A stretch of 34,734 nucleotides of DNA from Myxococcales bacterium (lineage in GTDB: Bacteria; Myxococcota_A; UBA796; SXON01), in contig SHYV01000016.1 in the NCBI GenBank assembly GCA_009692605.1, positions 1 to 34,734 of the forward strand, read 5' to 3'. Below, piece after piece: positions 8,110-16,135 of the stretch (the first letter of the stretch is position 1; each line of letters starts with the position of its first letter). Made by a program: the position numbers and the translations under genes. The notes beneath the pieces were generated by a model. It saw nothing but the letters and a program-made list of their open reading frames with translations. It was not told the DNA's origin and searched no databases.

Positions 8110-8943
8110 ATGCTCCCGACCGTCGTTCGCCTCATCGCTAGCCTCCTTCCGACGGCCGAGCGCGAGCGTCTGAAGGACCTGCAATTCGCCGACGCCGGCC
8201 ACGGTTTTGACCCATTCGGCCTGCACCCCGACTACGTCGCGTTCGGCGAGGTGATCACCTCCCCGCTGTACGAGAAGTACTTCCGGGTCGAGTCATCCGG
8301 CCATGAGCACATCCCGAGCTCGGGGCCCGGTGTGCTCGCCGCGAACCACTCGGGCGCCATCCCGTTCGACTCTGCGATGATCTGGGCCGACGTGGTGCGG
8401 AACACCAACCCGCCCCGAGTCCCGCGCCCGGTGGCCGACCACTTCGTGCCGATGATCCCAGTCATCGGCACTATTTTCGCGCGCGGCGGGATGGTGGGAG
8501 GCAGCCGCGGGAACGCCCGGACGCTGCTCGAGCGCGGGGAGCTGCTCCTGATCCACCCCGAGGGCGTGCCGGGCATCGCCAAGCCGTTCAAGCAGCGCTA
8601 CCGGCTTCAGGATTGGCGCGTGGGGCACGTGGAGTTGGCGATCCGCCACGGGGCGCCGGTCATCCCGGTGGCTGTCGTGGGCGCCGAGGAGCAAATGCCG
8701 CAGATCGGGAAGATCCCGATCTCCATCGCGGGGATGCCGTTCATCCCGATCACCCTGACCCCCCTGCCCCTGCCGGTGAGGTACCACATCCGGTATGGAG
8801 CCCCCATCCCGGTGAACGAGCTGTGGACGCCGTCTCAGGCCGACGATCCCGCGGTGGTGAAAGAGGCGGCGGCGCTGGTCAAGAAGACCGTGCAGGCCAT
8901 GCTCGACGAGGGCGTGCGGACACGCAAGGGGGTGTTCGCTTGA
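8110..8943 (+). CDS. Lysophospholipid acyltransferase family protein
   Basis: A 277-residue membrane-associated acyltransferase of the PlsC superfamily, expected to transfer an acyl chain to a lysolipid or glycerolipid. The block NHSGAIPFD (residues 79-87) supplies the catalytic His and Asp; its His-Asp spacing is longer than the classical H-x4-D. IHPEGVPG and the following KPFKQRYRL and VVGAEEQMP segments resemble the DAGAT-like acyltransferases of actinobacteria and myxobacteria. It overlaps the next gene by four bases (TTGA). An acyltransferase next to an epimerase-like gene is also what I recall for mycobacterial Rv0502/Rv0501, suggesting a conserved envelope-lipid module. Substrate unknown. 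Confidence 0.85.
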   Translation: MLPTVVRLIASLLPTAERERLKDLQFADAGHGFDPFGLHPDYVAFGEVITSPLYEKYFRVESSGHEHIPSSGPGVLAANHSGAIPFDSAMIWADVVRNTNPPRVPRPVADHFVPMIPVIGTIFARGGMVGGSRGNARTLLERGELLLIHPEGVPGIAKPFKQRYRLQDWRVGHVELAIRHGAPVIPVAVVGAEEQMPQIGKIPISIAGMPFIPITLTPLPLPVRYHIRYGAPIPVNELWTPSQADDPAVVKEAAALVKKTVQAMLDEGVRTRKGVFA

Positions 8944-9935
8944 CCCGCGTCCACAACGAGGCAGCGGTACACCCACCGCGCCGGACCCCGGTCCGCGGCG
9001 TGCTCGTCACCGGTGTGGACGCGCCGGTCGGCGAGTGGCTCACCCGCTCGTTGCTCGCTGACCCGAACATCGGGCACATCATCGCGGTGGCCCCGCGCGC
9101 GGAGCGCATCGCGTTGCCGCAGTCGAGCCGGCTCACCTTCCTGCCGGTCGAACTGAACAAGGAGCGCCACGTCCACGACCTGCTCTTCGGGCCGGCGCGT
9201 GAGCTCGGGGTGGAGGTGGTGATCCACGCGGCCACCGCCGGCGACGCCACGCACGACAGTCGCAGCGCCCACGCCCTCAACGTGGACGCCACGCGCTCGC
9301 TGCTCACCCTGTGCGAACGCCACCCGACCATTCGGCGATTCGTGCTGCGCAGCTTCGCCGAGGTCTACCAGATCGAGGCCGATCTTCCGGTGATCATCGC
9401 CGAAGACCACCCGCTCAACCTGCACGCCGGCGCCCCGCAGTTCGTCCGAGACCGGGTGGAGGCCGACCTGCATGCCTGCGTCCGGATGGGGCTGTCCTCG
9501 CTGCAGATCCAGGTGCTCCGAACCGCAGAGGTGCTCGCTCCGGGCTCCGGCTCGCAGCTGTTCGACTACCTCGCCAGCCCGGTCTGCTTCCGGCCCTTCG
9601 GCTACGACCCGATGCTCAACCTGCTCTCGCTTTCCGACGTCACCAGCGCGCTGCACGCGTCGGTGTGGGCGACCGAGCAGGGCGTGTTCAACATCCCGGG
9701 CTTCGATACGCTGCCGCTCTCCCTGACCATCCGGAAGTGGGGCCGCGCGAGCGTCGCCATCCCCAATTCGCTCATGTCACCGCTGTACCGTTGGCGCAGC
9801 CGCCTGCGCGGGACCGAGTTCCGATATGGGATGAACCGCCGCCGCTTCCACTACTCGGGGGTGTTGGATGGCCGGCGCGCCCGCGAGGTCCTTGGGTTTG
9901 TGCCGGAGCACGGCCTGGACTGGCCCGCGGGCTAG
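8940..9935 (+). CDS. NAD-dependent epimerase/dehydratase-like (extended SDR) protein
   Basis: A 331-residue Rossmann-fold protein. The nucleotide-binding turn is TGVDAPVG (residues 24-31), in which the middle Gly of the usual TGxxGxxG is Ala. VIHAATAGD and the RSFAEVYQI segment follow the extended-SDR layout. Where Tyr-x3-Lys is expected the sequence reads F-V-R-D-R, so a standard catalytic pair is not evident and the protein may bind NAD without redox chemistry. I chose the TTG at 8940: AAGGGGG lies about eight bases upstream and the start overlaps the acyltransferase stop (TTGA). GTG at 9000 is an alternative that would cut into the first strand. The TAG stop shares a CTAG with the convergent gene. 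Confidence 0.8.
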   Translation: MTRVHNEAAVHPPRRTPVRGVLVTGVDAPVGEWLTRSLLADPNIGHIIAVAPRAERIALPQSSRLTFLPVELNKERHVHDLLFGPARELGVEVVIHAATAGDATHDSRSAHALNVDATRSLLTLCERHPTIRRFVLRSFAEVYQIEADLPVIIAEDHPLNLHAGAPQFVRDRVEADLHACVRMGLSSLQIQVLRTAEVLAPGSGSQLFDYLASPVCFRPFGYDPMLNLLSLSDVTSALHASVWATEQGVFNIPGFDTLPLSLTIRKWGRASVAIPNSLMSPLYRWRSRLRGTEFRYGMNRRRFHYSGVLDGRRAREVLGFVPEHGLDWPAG

Positions 9936-11134
9936 ATCCCGAACCTTCGGCTCGGGAACGCGTCCGCGAAATCACTCCGCCCCTCAGTCACCAGCTCGGC
10001 CATCGCCTTGCCCGCGAGGAAAGCGAAGCCAAAGCCGTGACCGGTGAACCCGACCGCGGCGACGACGCCGGGCGCGCCCGGCACGGGCCCGCAGATGGGG
10101 AGCCCGTCTCGGGAGAACCCCATCGTGCCGGACCAGCGGTGGGTGACCGGAACGTCACGCAACGCCGCGAAGCGATGAAGAAACTCGACCATCCGGGACT
10201 GGATCCCGTCGTGGAGGACCTCGTCGGTGCCGACCTCGGCCGAGGGGTCCAGGTTTCGCCAGCCGCCGAGCACCACCCGGCCGTGCTCATCCTGACGCCA
10301 GTAGTCGTAGCCGTGGTCCGCGTAGACCGGACATCCGAACAGCGCAGGCGCAGGCGCGGTCGCGAGCATCTGCCCACGCACCGGGTCTACCTTGTCGGCG
10401 AAGAACGGCAGGATGCCGCCGGCGTAGGCGTTCGTGCACACGACCACCAGGCTGGCACGGACGCTGCCGGCGCCGGCCGGGCCGCTGGTATGAACAGTGA
10501 CATCTCCGGCGCCTTGGGCGTCGATGCGGCTGACAGAGGTAGCCTCGTGCAACGTCGCGCCTGCCGAACGCGCAGCCCGCGACAGGCCGCGAACGAACTG
10601 TGCTGGATGAAGCTCCCCATCGTCGGGCAGATGAACCCCAAGGCGAAACCCGGCGTCGCGGTAGCAAGCGGGGAGATCTTCGCCACCAAGGACTGTGGCT
10701 GGAAAGCCGTCCTCAGCCAGCCGGGCCGCGCTCTCAAGCAGCTCACCCTCCTCTTCAGTGGAGCAGGCGAGCTGCAACGATCCGCGCTTCTGGTAGGCGC
10801 AGTCGATGCCGAAGCGGGTCACCGCCTCCGCCATGGCCGCGTGGTTCTCACGCGACCATCCGTGCACCCGCCGCGCCCGGTCGTGGCCCATGACCGCGAT
10901 GGCGCGGCTGTAGCGCTCCGCCGTGCCCTGCAGGACGAAGCCGGCGTTTCGGCCCGAGGCGCCCACGCTGACAAACCCCCGCTCCAGCCAGACCGGAGCG
11001 AGCCCGGCCTCTGCGAGCGAGAGGGCGGCGCTGGCCCCGCACAGCCCGGCCCCGATCACGACGACATCGGCCCGGTGGTCTCCCGCCAGCGGGGCGGTCT
11101 CGGGCTTGAGCCCTTCGAGCCAATACGGGTTCAT
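9932..11134 (-). CDS. FAD-dependent amine/amino-acid oxidoreductase (DAO family)
   Basis: A 400-residue flavoprotein. It has an N-terminal ADP-binding motif VVVIGAGLCG (residues 24-33), the ASGRNAGFV block typical of PuuB/OrdL-like oxidases, and a C-terminal GPVPGAPGVVAAVGFTGHG flavin-contact segment. It probably oxidises an amine or amino acid (gamma-glutamylputrescine oxidase-like). The substrate cannot be read from sequence. The ATG at 11134 overlaps the stop of the upstream lipoprotein gene (ATGA), so translation is probably coupled. Its stop and that of the convergent SDR gene share the palindrome CTAG. Confidence 0.88.
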   Translation of the reverse strand: MNPYWLEGLKPETAPLAGDHRADVVVIGAGLCGASAALSLAEAGLAPVWLERGFVSVGASGRNAGFVLQGTAERYSRAIAVMGHDRARRVHGWSRENHAAMAEAVTRFGIDCAYQKRGSLQLACSTEEEGELLESAARLAEDGFPATVLGGEDLPACYRDAGFRLGVHLPDDGELHPAQFVRGLSRAARSAGATLHEATSVSRIDAQGAGDVTVHTSGPAGAGSVRASLVVVCTNAYAGGILPFFADKVDPVRGQMLATAPAPALFGCPVYADHGYDYWRQDEHGRVVLGGWRNLDPSAEVGTDEVLHDGIQSRMVEFLHRFAALRDVPVTHRWSGTMGFSRDGLPICGPVPGAPGVVAAVGFTGHGFGFAFLAGKAMAELVTEGRSDFADAFPSRRFGI

Positions 11135-12762
11135 GGCCGGCCTCCAGCTGTTCCGCCGTCCGTGGGGTCGACCACCGCAGGCGCAGCGCCAGCGCCCGCT
11201 ACCGGGATCACCGCCTTTGGCAGTCCGAGGAAGTTGCCGTGCCGAATGGCGAGCTGTCCGGCCTCTGCCCGGTTGTTCGTGATCAGCGACTGGAGCGCGA
11301 CGAGCCGCACATCTCGCGACACCGTCTGCGTGCCGACGCACACCACCAGCGCTGGCCACAGCCCGGCCGCCGAGGCGGCGCGCACCGCCGCGACCCCGGT
11401 CTCCACGGTCTCCGGGTTGGATAGCGTCGCGGTGAGGAGCTTCGAGGCGGCGAGCGGATCCCGTTTGCGCAAGCCTTCGACGATGACGGTGCGGGAGTTC
11501 GGGCAGTCGGCGTACATCTGCTCTGCATCGGCGACCGGGTCGCGCTTTACGCACGTGCCCGCGGTGCTCGCGAACCGCGCATCCCAGGCCCGGACCCGCA
11601 CCTTTGGATCGGGCGAGGTGAGGAACCGCTCCAGCGCAGCGGCGTCCGCCGCACCCGGCCGCCAGCCCACCAGAGCCGCCGCGACCTCGGAGGGTACGGA
11701 CGCGGGGTCAGCCAACACCTTCTTACGGGCGTCTTCGTCCTGTCCCAGCGCCTGCGCACGGAGGATCGGCGTGGTGGCGCCACCGGCGATCGCAAGGGCG
11801 CCATCCGGGTCGCGCGAGGTGAACGCTTCCAGCAGTTGGACCTGCGTCTGGCCCGGAAACGCCTCGCGCACCGCCCTCGCCAACACCGCGTTCTCAGCCC
11901 CGCCGAGCAGCTGCACGGCCGACATCACCCCCGGATCGAGGTCGGGCTGGGGCTTCGCGAGCCAGGCGATGGCGAGGTCATGGAAGTGGGCGTCGTCCGA
12001 ATCTGCGACCGATCGCCCGCCGAAGGTCACGCTCGCCACCGGGGAGCTCGGGTCGAGCACCATCCAACCCGTGGCGTCGCAGGCACCATAGTCCTCCACG
12101 ACCACCGCCCAGTGATTGTCGTGGGTCAACGCGCGCTCCCAACCAACCCCGACGGAGACACCCATCGAGAGATCGTCCAGCAACGGCCCGAAGCACGACC
12201 GCCCCCCGGCCGGAAGTGCGTTCGACAGCTCCGGGATCGGCACGGCTGCACCGCCGCTAAGGTGCTGCTCGACGGGAGCCCCATCGGGCCAACGCCAGGT
12301 GTGGACGACCGTGCCGTACCGCTCAGAGCCACGGCGGAACGAGCCATCGGGGAGCTGGTTCCGGTCGAGCGCCGGCGTGACCCGAGCGACCGCGGGCAAC
12401 GCCGCGAGTCGAAGCGCCGTGTCCGGGCCGTGCCCGTCGACGCGAAGCAGCTGGCCATCGCCGTCGACCTGGGAGAAGCCCCACGCTGTCAGCGAGGCTC
12501 CAAGCGCATCGTAGGTGGAGTGGTCGAAGTTCACCTCCACGTCGAGGCGCGCTGGCGGCTCCTCGTCCTTGACCTCGCTCGCGCGATGCAGCGTGTCCGG
12601 GGTCACCACCTCGGCCACACCTCTGGGCGGGGGGGGCGGTAACGCCGCGCCCAACGGACCGGTCGGCAGCTCGATAGGCGCTACCGGCAGAGGATCGGGA
12701 TCGCCCCAACAACCGGCGAGGAGGGACGGGAGGGACAGGATCAGCATGGCGGGCAACAACAT
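11131..12762 (-). CDS. Lipoprotein with C-terminal HEAT-like repeats
   Basis: A 543-residue protein. I place the start at ATG 12762 because it gives a compact signal peptide, MLLPAM followed by L-L-A-G-C (Cys18). An upstream extension would add an Arg/Gly-rich stretch unlike a signal. A Pro-rich linker (LPPPPPR) is followed by a mixed alpha/beta N-terminal domain (about residues 65-270). A helical region with HEAT-like pairs follows (ALERFLTSPDPKVRVRAWDARFA, LLTATLSNPETVETGVAAVRAA). No catalytic motif recognised. It is the first gene of a two-gene operon with the FAD oxidoreductase. Exact role unknown. Confidence 0.78.
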   Translation of the reverse strand: MLLPAMLILSLPSLLAGCWGDPDPLPVAPIELPTGPLGAALPPPPPRGVAEVVTPDTLHRASEVKDEEPPARLDVEVNFDHSTYDALGASLTAWGFSQVDGDGQLLRVDGHGPDTALRLAALPAVARVTPALDRNQLPDGSFRRGSERYGTVVHTWRWPDGAPVEQHLSGGAAVPIPELSNALPAGGRSCFGPLLDDLSMGVSVGVGWERALTHDNHWAVVVEDYGACDATGWMVLDPSSPVASVTFGGRSVADSDDAHFHDLAIAWLAKPQPDLDPGVMSAVQLLGGAENAVLARAVREAFPGQTQVQLLEAFTSRDPDGALAIAGGATTPILRAQALGQDEDARKKVLADPASVPSEVAAALVGWRPGAADAAALERFLTSPDPKVRVRAWDARFASTAGTCVKRDPVADAEQMYADCPNSRTVIVEGLRKRDPLAASKLLTATLSNPETVETGVAAVRAASAAGLWPALVVCVGTQTVSRDVRLVALQSLITNNRAEAGQLAIRHGNFLGLPKAVIPVAGAGAAPAVVDPTDGGTAGGRP

Positions 12763-12874
12763 TTCGACAACAACATGGCCGTTACAGCGTAAGCCCCGGC
12801 CCCGCCCCGGTCCATGCCCCGCACCGAGGCGCTCCACCCATCCGGAGCCCAGAACGGCCCAAGGCCGCGTGAGT

Positions 12875-12880
12875 TAAGGT
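12875..12880 (+). promoter_or_regulatory. -10-like hexamer TAAGGT before the mini-lipoprotein
   Basis: TAAGGT ends six bases before the ATG at 12887. It is both a fair -10 (T, A and the final T match) and contains AAGG, so it could instead act as a weak ribosome-binding site. The divergent gene starts at 12762, leaving 124 bases that must hold both promoters. Confidence 0.35.
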
Positions 12881-12886
12881 CACGAG

Positions 12887-13093
12887 ATGATCGTCGCCTT
12901 TCGGCCGCTCCTGCTCGTGCTGCCCCCGCTTTGGCTCGTCGGCTGCGGCCCGCCTGATTGCCCCATCGATCGGCCGGTCACCGACGCCGACCTGGCCTGC
13001 TCCTGCGGCGAGCTGCTGATCGACTCGTTGACGTGCGAGACGATGTACTGCACGGAGGACGGCATCATCCTCGGCGGTGGTAGCTGTTCGTGA
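12887..13093 (+). CDS. Cys-rich mini-lipoprotein
   Basis: Only 68 residues. A hydrophobic signal ends L-V-G-C (Cys20), so the mature lipoprotein is about 49 residues. It carries six further cysteines (25, 38, 40, 50, 55, 67), enough for three disulfides or a metal site. I do not recognise the family. Its stop overlaps the GTG of the Rossmann-fold gene downstream (GTGA), and codon usage matches the neighbours, so I regard it as a real gene. Confidence 0.75.
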   Translation: MIVAFRPLLLVLPPLWLVGCGPPDCPIDRPVTDADLACSCGELLIDSLTCETMYCTEDGIILGGGSCS

Positions 13094-13743
13094 CAAGGGC
13101 TCTCGTCGCCGGGGGGACCGGGGCCGTCGGTCGAGCCCTGCTCCCGCTGCTCTCCATCTCCGGCTGGGAGGTCCACGCCTGGGGACGCCGACGGACCGAC
13201 ATCGCGGGGGTGACTGATCTGGTGGGGCAGCTCCACGAGGTCACGCTCCCCGCCGCCGACGTGGCGTTCTGCGCGCTCGGGACCACCCGCAAGCAAGCCG
13301 GGTCCGAAGCTGCGTTTCGGGCGATCGACCAGGAGTTGGTGCTCTCGTTCGCCCGGGCCTGCCACGCGGCCGGCGTGGGCACGTTCGTATTCGTCAGCTC
13401 GGCCGGCGCGAGCGCCACATCGCCATCGTTCTACCTGCGCGTCAAGGGCGAGGTGGAGCAGGCGATCGCCGGGATCGGCTTTCGTCGGGTGATCGTCGTC
13501 CGCCCCTCCCTGCTCTTGGACGACCGGCCCGGCCGCCCCGCGGAGCAGGTCGCGGTGAGCCTCGCGCGCTGCTTCGCGCCGGTCCTGACCTGGCTCCCTG
13601 CGCGCGCGATCGAGGTTCGCACGGTAGCGATGGCGATGGTGCGGCTGGCGGAGTCACAAGACGAGACCAAGCTGTGGGTGGTGGAGAACCCGGCGCTGCA
13701 TGGAATGGGGGTGGTTGATATCGGACCAAGTCCGCCTGGGTAG
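13090..13743 (+). CDS. NAD(P)-binding Rossmann protein, TIP30/HTATIP2-like atypical SDR
   Basis: A 217-residue cytoplasmic protein. GGTGAVG (residues 8-14) is the nucleotide-binding loop. CALGTTRKQAGS followed by FVFVSSAGA and a Y-x3-K pair (in FYLRVKGE) match the TIP30/CC3-like atypical SDR group, in which bacterial members are usually annotated as NAD(P)H-binding oxidoreductases. Reaction unknown. A GTG start overlaps the mini-lipoprotein stop by four bases. The gene converges on ung, with 41 bases between the stops. Confidence 0.85.
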   Translation: MTRALVAGGTGAVGRALLPLLSISGWEVHAWGRRRTDIAGVTDLVGQLHEVTLPAADVAFCALGTTRKQAGSEAAFRAIDQELVLSFARACHAAGVGTFVFVSSAGASATSPSFYLRVKGEVEQAIAGIGFRRVIVVRPSLLLDDRPGRPAEQVAVSLARCFAPVLTWLPARAIEVRTVAMAMVRLAESQDETKLWVVENPALHGMGVVDIGPSPPG

Positions 13744-13784
13744 ACTTGCGGCGCTGCTCCGTGCGAACAGGCTCTCGCCGCGCA

Positions 13785-14459
13785 TCACCCCAGCGCCCAA
13801 TCAATCTCTCGCTGCCCCTGCTCCCGGAGCCAGTCATTGGCGCGCGAGAAGTGCCGGCATCCGAAGAACCCCCGACGGGCGGACATCGGCGACGGATGGG
13901 CCGCCTTGAGGACGTGGTGCCTCGAGAGTGACACCCGCGCCGCCTTGTCCGCGGCAGGCCGCCCCCACAGCAGGAACACCACGCCCGGGCGCTCCTGCGC
14001 GACGACCTCAATCACCCGGTCGGTGAACCGCTCCCAGCCACGACCGGCGTGCGAGAACGACACCCCCTCACGCACGGTCATCACCGAATTCAGCAGGAGC
14101 ACGCCCTGCCGGGCCCAGGAAGTCAGATCGCCATGAGTGGGGTTTGGCAGGCCGAGGTCGTCGTGCAGCTCCTTGTGGATGTTCCTAAGCGAGGGTGGAG
14201 GCCGGACCGGGGAACGAACCGAGAAGCACGGCCCGTGAGCCTGTCCGGCACGAATGTAGGGATCCTGACCAAGGATGACGACGCGGACTTGATCGAGCGG
14301 GGTCAGGTCAAAGGCACAAAACACGTCCGAATCGGCCGGGAACACGGTGTGCGTGCGCCGCTCCGCGGCCAGAAACACCCGCAGCTCGCGCATGTACGGC
14401 GCCTCCATCTCGGCGCGAAGGTGGACGAGCCATGCGGCGGGGATCTGCGACTCAGCCAG
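13785..14459 (-). CDS. ung: Uracil-DNA glycosylase, family 1
   Basis: Removes uracil from DNA to start base-excision repair. The water-activating motif reads GQDPYI (Asp66 in my numbering) where the family has GQDPYH. CFSV, LLLNS and the C-terminal HPSPMSARRGFFGC block with the catalytic His are all intact. The only in-frame ATG (14408) cannot be the start: the conserved N-terminal helix W-x11-P-Y, at the same spacing as in E. coli Ung, is encoded upstream of it. I give CTG 14459 (224 residues, normal length, GGGGGG just upstream). TTG 14540 is the alternative and would overlap rsmE by 89 bases. Third gene of the prmA-rsmE-ung run. Confidence 0.9.
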   Translation of the reverse strand: MAESQIPAAWLVHLRAEMEAPYMRELRVFLAAERRTHTVFPADSDVFCAFDLTPLDQVRVVILGQDPYIRAGQAHGPCFSVRSPVRPPPSLRNIHKELHDDLGLPNPTHGDLTSWARQGVLLLNSVMTVREGVSFSHAGRGWERFTDRVIEVVAQERPGVVFLLWGRPAADKAARVSLSRHHVLKAAHPSPMSARRGFFGCRHFSRANDWLREQGQREIDWALG

Positions 14460-15165
14460 CGGCCCCCCACAGCCACCCCAGGCCGACAGCCACCGCCGTG
14501 GGGGTCCGCAGGATGAAAGGCCCGAGTCCAAGCGGAACAAAACCCGTCGCGCCGAGCGCAGTCTGCTCCTCCTCCGTCCACCCGCCTTCAGGTCCTACCG
14601 CCAGAGCGGCGCCGTCGCTCCCGGCCCAAGTTGAGGACGGCGGTGCGGTCGCTCCCGTCGCCCCCGCCCCCGCTCCCGTCGCCCCCGGAGTCGCGACATA
14701 CCGCCGGTCGGGCAGCACTCCCAGCGCCCCGACCGCCGCCCGTCGGATGACCGGCACCTCCGATCTACCGCACTGGGTCAGGGCCGCCCGCAGGACCCGC
14801 TCCAGCCGATCCGCACGCAGGTCCCCCGGCGGGCTCCGGCTCGCACGCACCAGCACAAACGCGGTCGCCCCCGCCTCGGTCCCCAGCACCAGCGCCTCCT
14901 CCAGCGAGGTCGCCTTCGGCATCCCCAGCACGATCACCCGCTCGGGCACCACGCCGCTCACCGCGATGGCACGCACCTCAAGCACCGCGCACCCGTCCTC
15001 CACCCCCACCAGCTCTGCGTCCGCCTGCCAACCGGCTCCATCCGAGACCCGCACCATCCGCCCGCGAGCGACCCGCTGCACGTCCAGAAGGTGATGGCTC
15101 TCCGACTGGCCGGCGAGGATCCGCTGCCCCACCGCACCCCTGCCCGGCACGAGGATCCGGTTCAA
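14452..15165 (-). CDS. rsmE: 16S rRNA (uracil-1498-N3) methyltransferase RsmE
   Basis: A 237-residue SPOUT methyltransferase that methylates U1498 of 16S rRNA using SAM. The knot motif AVGPEGGWTEEE (189-200) is canonical. The last motif, usually close to LGxRILRTETA, reads LGPFILRTPTA (214-224), replacing Arg by Phe and Glu by Pro. A Gly-Ala-Thr-rich low-complexity insert (about 160-175) sits before the knot, encoded by a GC-rich imperfect repeat around 14640-14690. The TTG start overlaps the prmA stop (TTGA). An upstream position next to prmA is common for rsmE. Confidence 0.93.
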   Translation of the reverse strand: MNRILVPGRGAVGQRILAGQSESHHLLDVQRVARGRMVRVSDGAGWQADAELVGVEDGCAVLEVRAIAVSGVVPERVIVLGMPKATSLEEALVLGTEAGATAFVLVRASRSPPGDLRADRLERVLRAALTQCGRSEVPVIRRAAVGALGVLPDRRYVATPGATGAGAGATGATAPPSSTWAGSDGAALAVGPEGGWTEEEQTALGATGFVPLGLGPFILRTPTAVAVGLGWLWGAAG

Positions 15166-16070
15166 GCCTCCCCCCTACCGGCGCCGGCTTCGCCGTCCAC
15201 CGGCCCCGCGAAGACCAGATGCGTCCAGTCCCCCTCGGTCTCATCCACCAGCAGCGCCCGGGAGCCCAGCGCCTCCCGCACCAAGTGGGAGCGGTCCGAC
15301 AGGATGCCGGCGCAGGCGATCGGCCCAGCCGCCATCGACAGCAGGTGAGGGGCGAGCAGGGCCAGCACCTCGGCGTAGAGGTTCGCCACCACAAGGTCAA
15401 ACTGTCGCGGAAAAGCCTGCGGCAACGCACCCAGCGGAGCCGTCGAGAACACCGCAGGGAGCCCGTTCAGCGCCGCGGCTTCGTCGGCGGCTCGGACCGC
15501 ATCGGGGTCCAGATCGTTGCCGAACGCGCGCATGCCAAGCCGGGCGCCCGCGAGCGCGAGGATGCCGGACCCACAGCCCACGTCCAGCAACGTCCCCCCC
15601 GACACCGCAAACCGATCGATGGCGACCAGGCACGCTCGGGTGGTCACATGGTCCCCGGTCCCGAACGCGTTCCCCGGCTCGATGATGACAAGCTGCTCGC
15701 CGTCTCCCGGAAACGGCCCGTGCCACGGCGCCGCGATCAGCAGCCGGGGCGAGATGCGGATCGGCTGGAAGTGCTGTTTCCATCCCTCGTTCCAGTCCTC
15801 CTCCGGCTGAAAGCTCCAGCGCCCCACCGGGGTCGCGGCCGCTGCCCCCGTCAGCCCAGCCTCCGGAAGCGCCGTGAACCACGCCCGCAAGAGCACCCGA
15901 CGGGGCTGCCGGACGACCGGGCCGGTGTCCCAGGGCTGGCGGAGCACGGGCAGGGTCCCGGGTAAAACGTCCTCCTGCAGCCCGGTGGCCCCCAACGCCG
16001 TCAGCTGGCGGCTCACCTCACCCACCTGTCTCCGGGCGATCTCGACTTCGTAGACATGCCAACCACGCAT
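15162..16070 (-). CDS. prmA: Ribosomal protein L11 methyltransferase
   Basis: A 302-residue SAM-dependent methyltransferase that trimethylates ribosomal protein L11. Diagnostic blocks are DWNEGWKQHFQPIRI (92-106), EPGNAFGTGDHVTT (131-144), the SAM loop DVGCGSGI (163-170) and VVANLYAEVL, which carries the N-L-Y variant of the usual NPPY-like motif. Two ATGs are possible. I prefer 16070 because the product then begins MRGWHVYEVEIARR, close to typical PrmA N-termini, and TAGATG lies exactly six bases upstream. ATG 16079 would add three residues. It heads the prmA-rsmE-ung operon and is divergent from the small gene at 16136. Confidence 0.94.
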   Translation of the reverse strand: MRGWHVYEVEIARRQVGEVSRQLTALGATGLQEDVLPGTLPVLRQPWDTGPVVRQPRRVLLRAWFTALPEAGLTGAAAATPVGRWSFQPEEDWNEGWKQHFQPIRISPRLLIAAPWHGPFPGDGEQLVIIEPGNAFGTGDHVTTRACLVAIDRFAVSGGTLLDVGCGSGILALAGARLGMRAFGNDLDPDAVRAADEAAALNGLPAVFSTAPLGALPQAFPRQFDLVVANLYAEVLALLAPHLLSMAAGPIACAGILSDRSHLVREALGSRALLVDETEGDWTHLVFAGPVDGEAGAGRGEA

Positions 16071-16076
16071 CACCCC

Positions 16077-16082
16077 CATCTA
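16077..16082 (-). promoter_or_regulatory. -10-like hexamer TAGATG before prmA
   Basis: On the minus strand TAGATG ends six bases (GGGGTG) before ATG 16070. This fits the leaderless-type pattern and supports that start over ATG 16079. Confidence 0.3.
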
Positions 16083-16135
16083 TCGTTTCCGCCCGCCCAG
16101 CGGGTTACCCGATGCACCCGGAGTAGCCGCAGATG

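Noticed and set aside
9311-12091. A 926-codon open frame on the plus strand
   Set aside because: It lies antisense to the FAD oxidoreductase and the HEAT-like lipoprotein and within the SDR gene. Its protein is low-complexity Arg/Ala/Pro/Ser with no motif; a typical shadow frame in high-G+C DNA.
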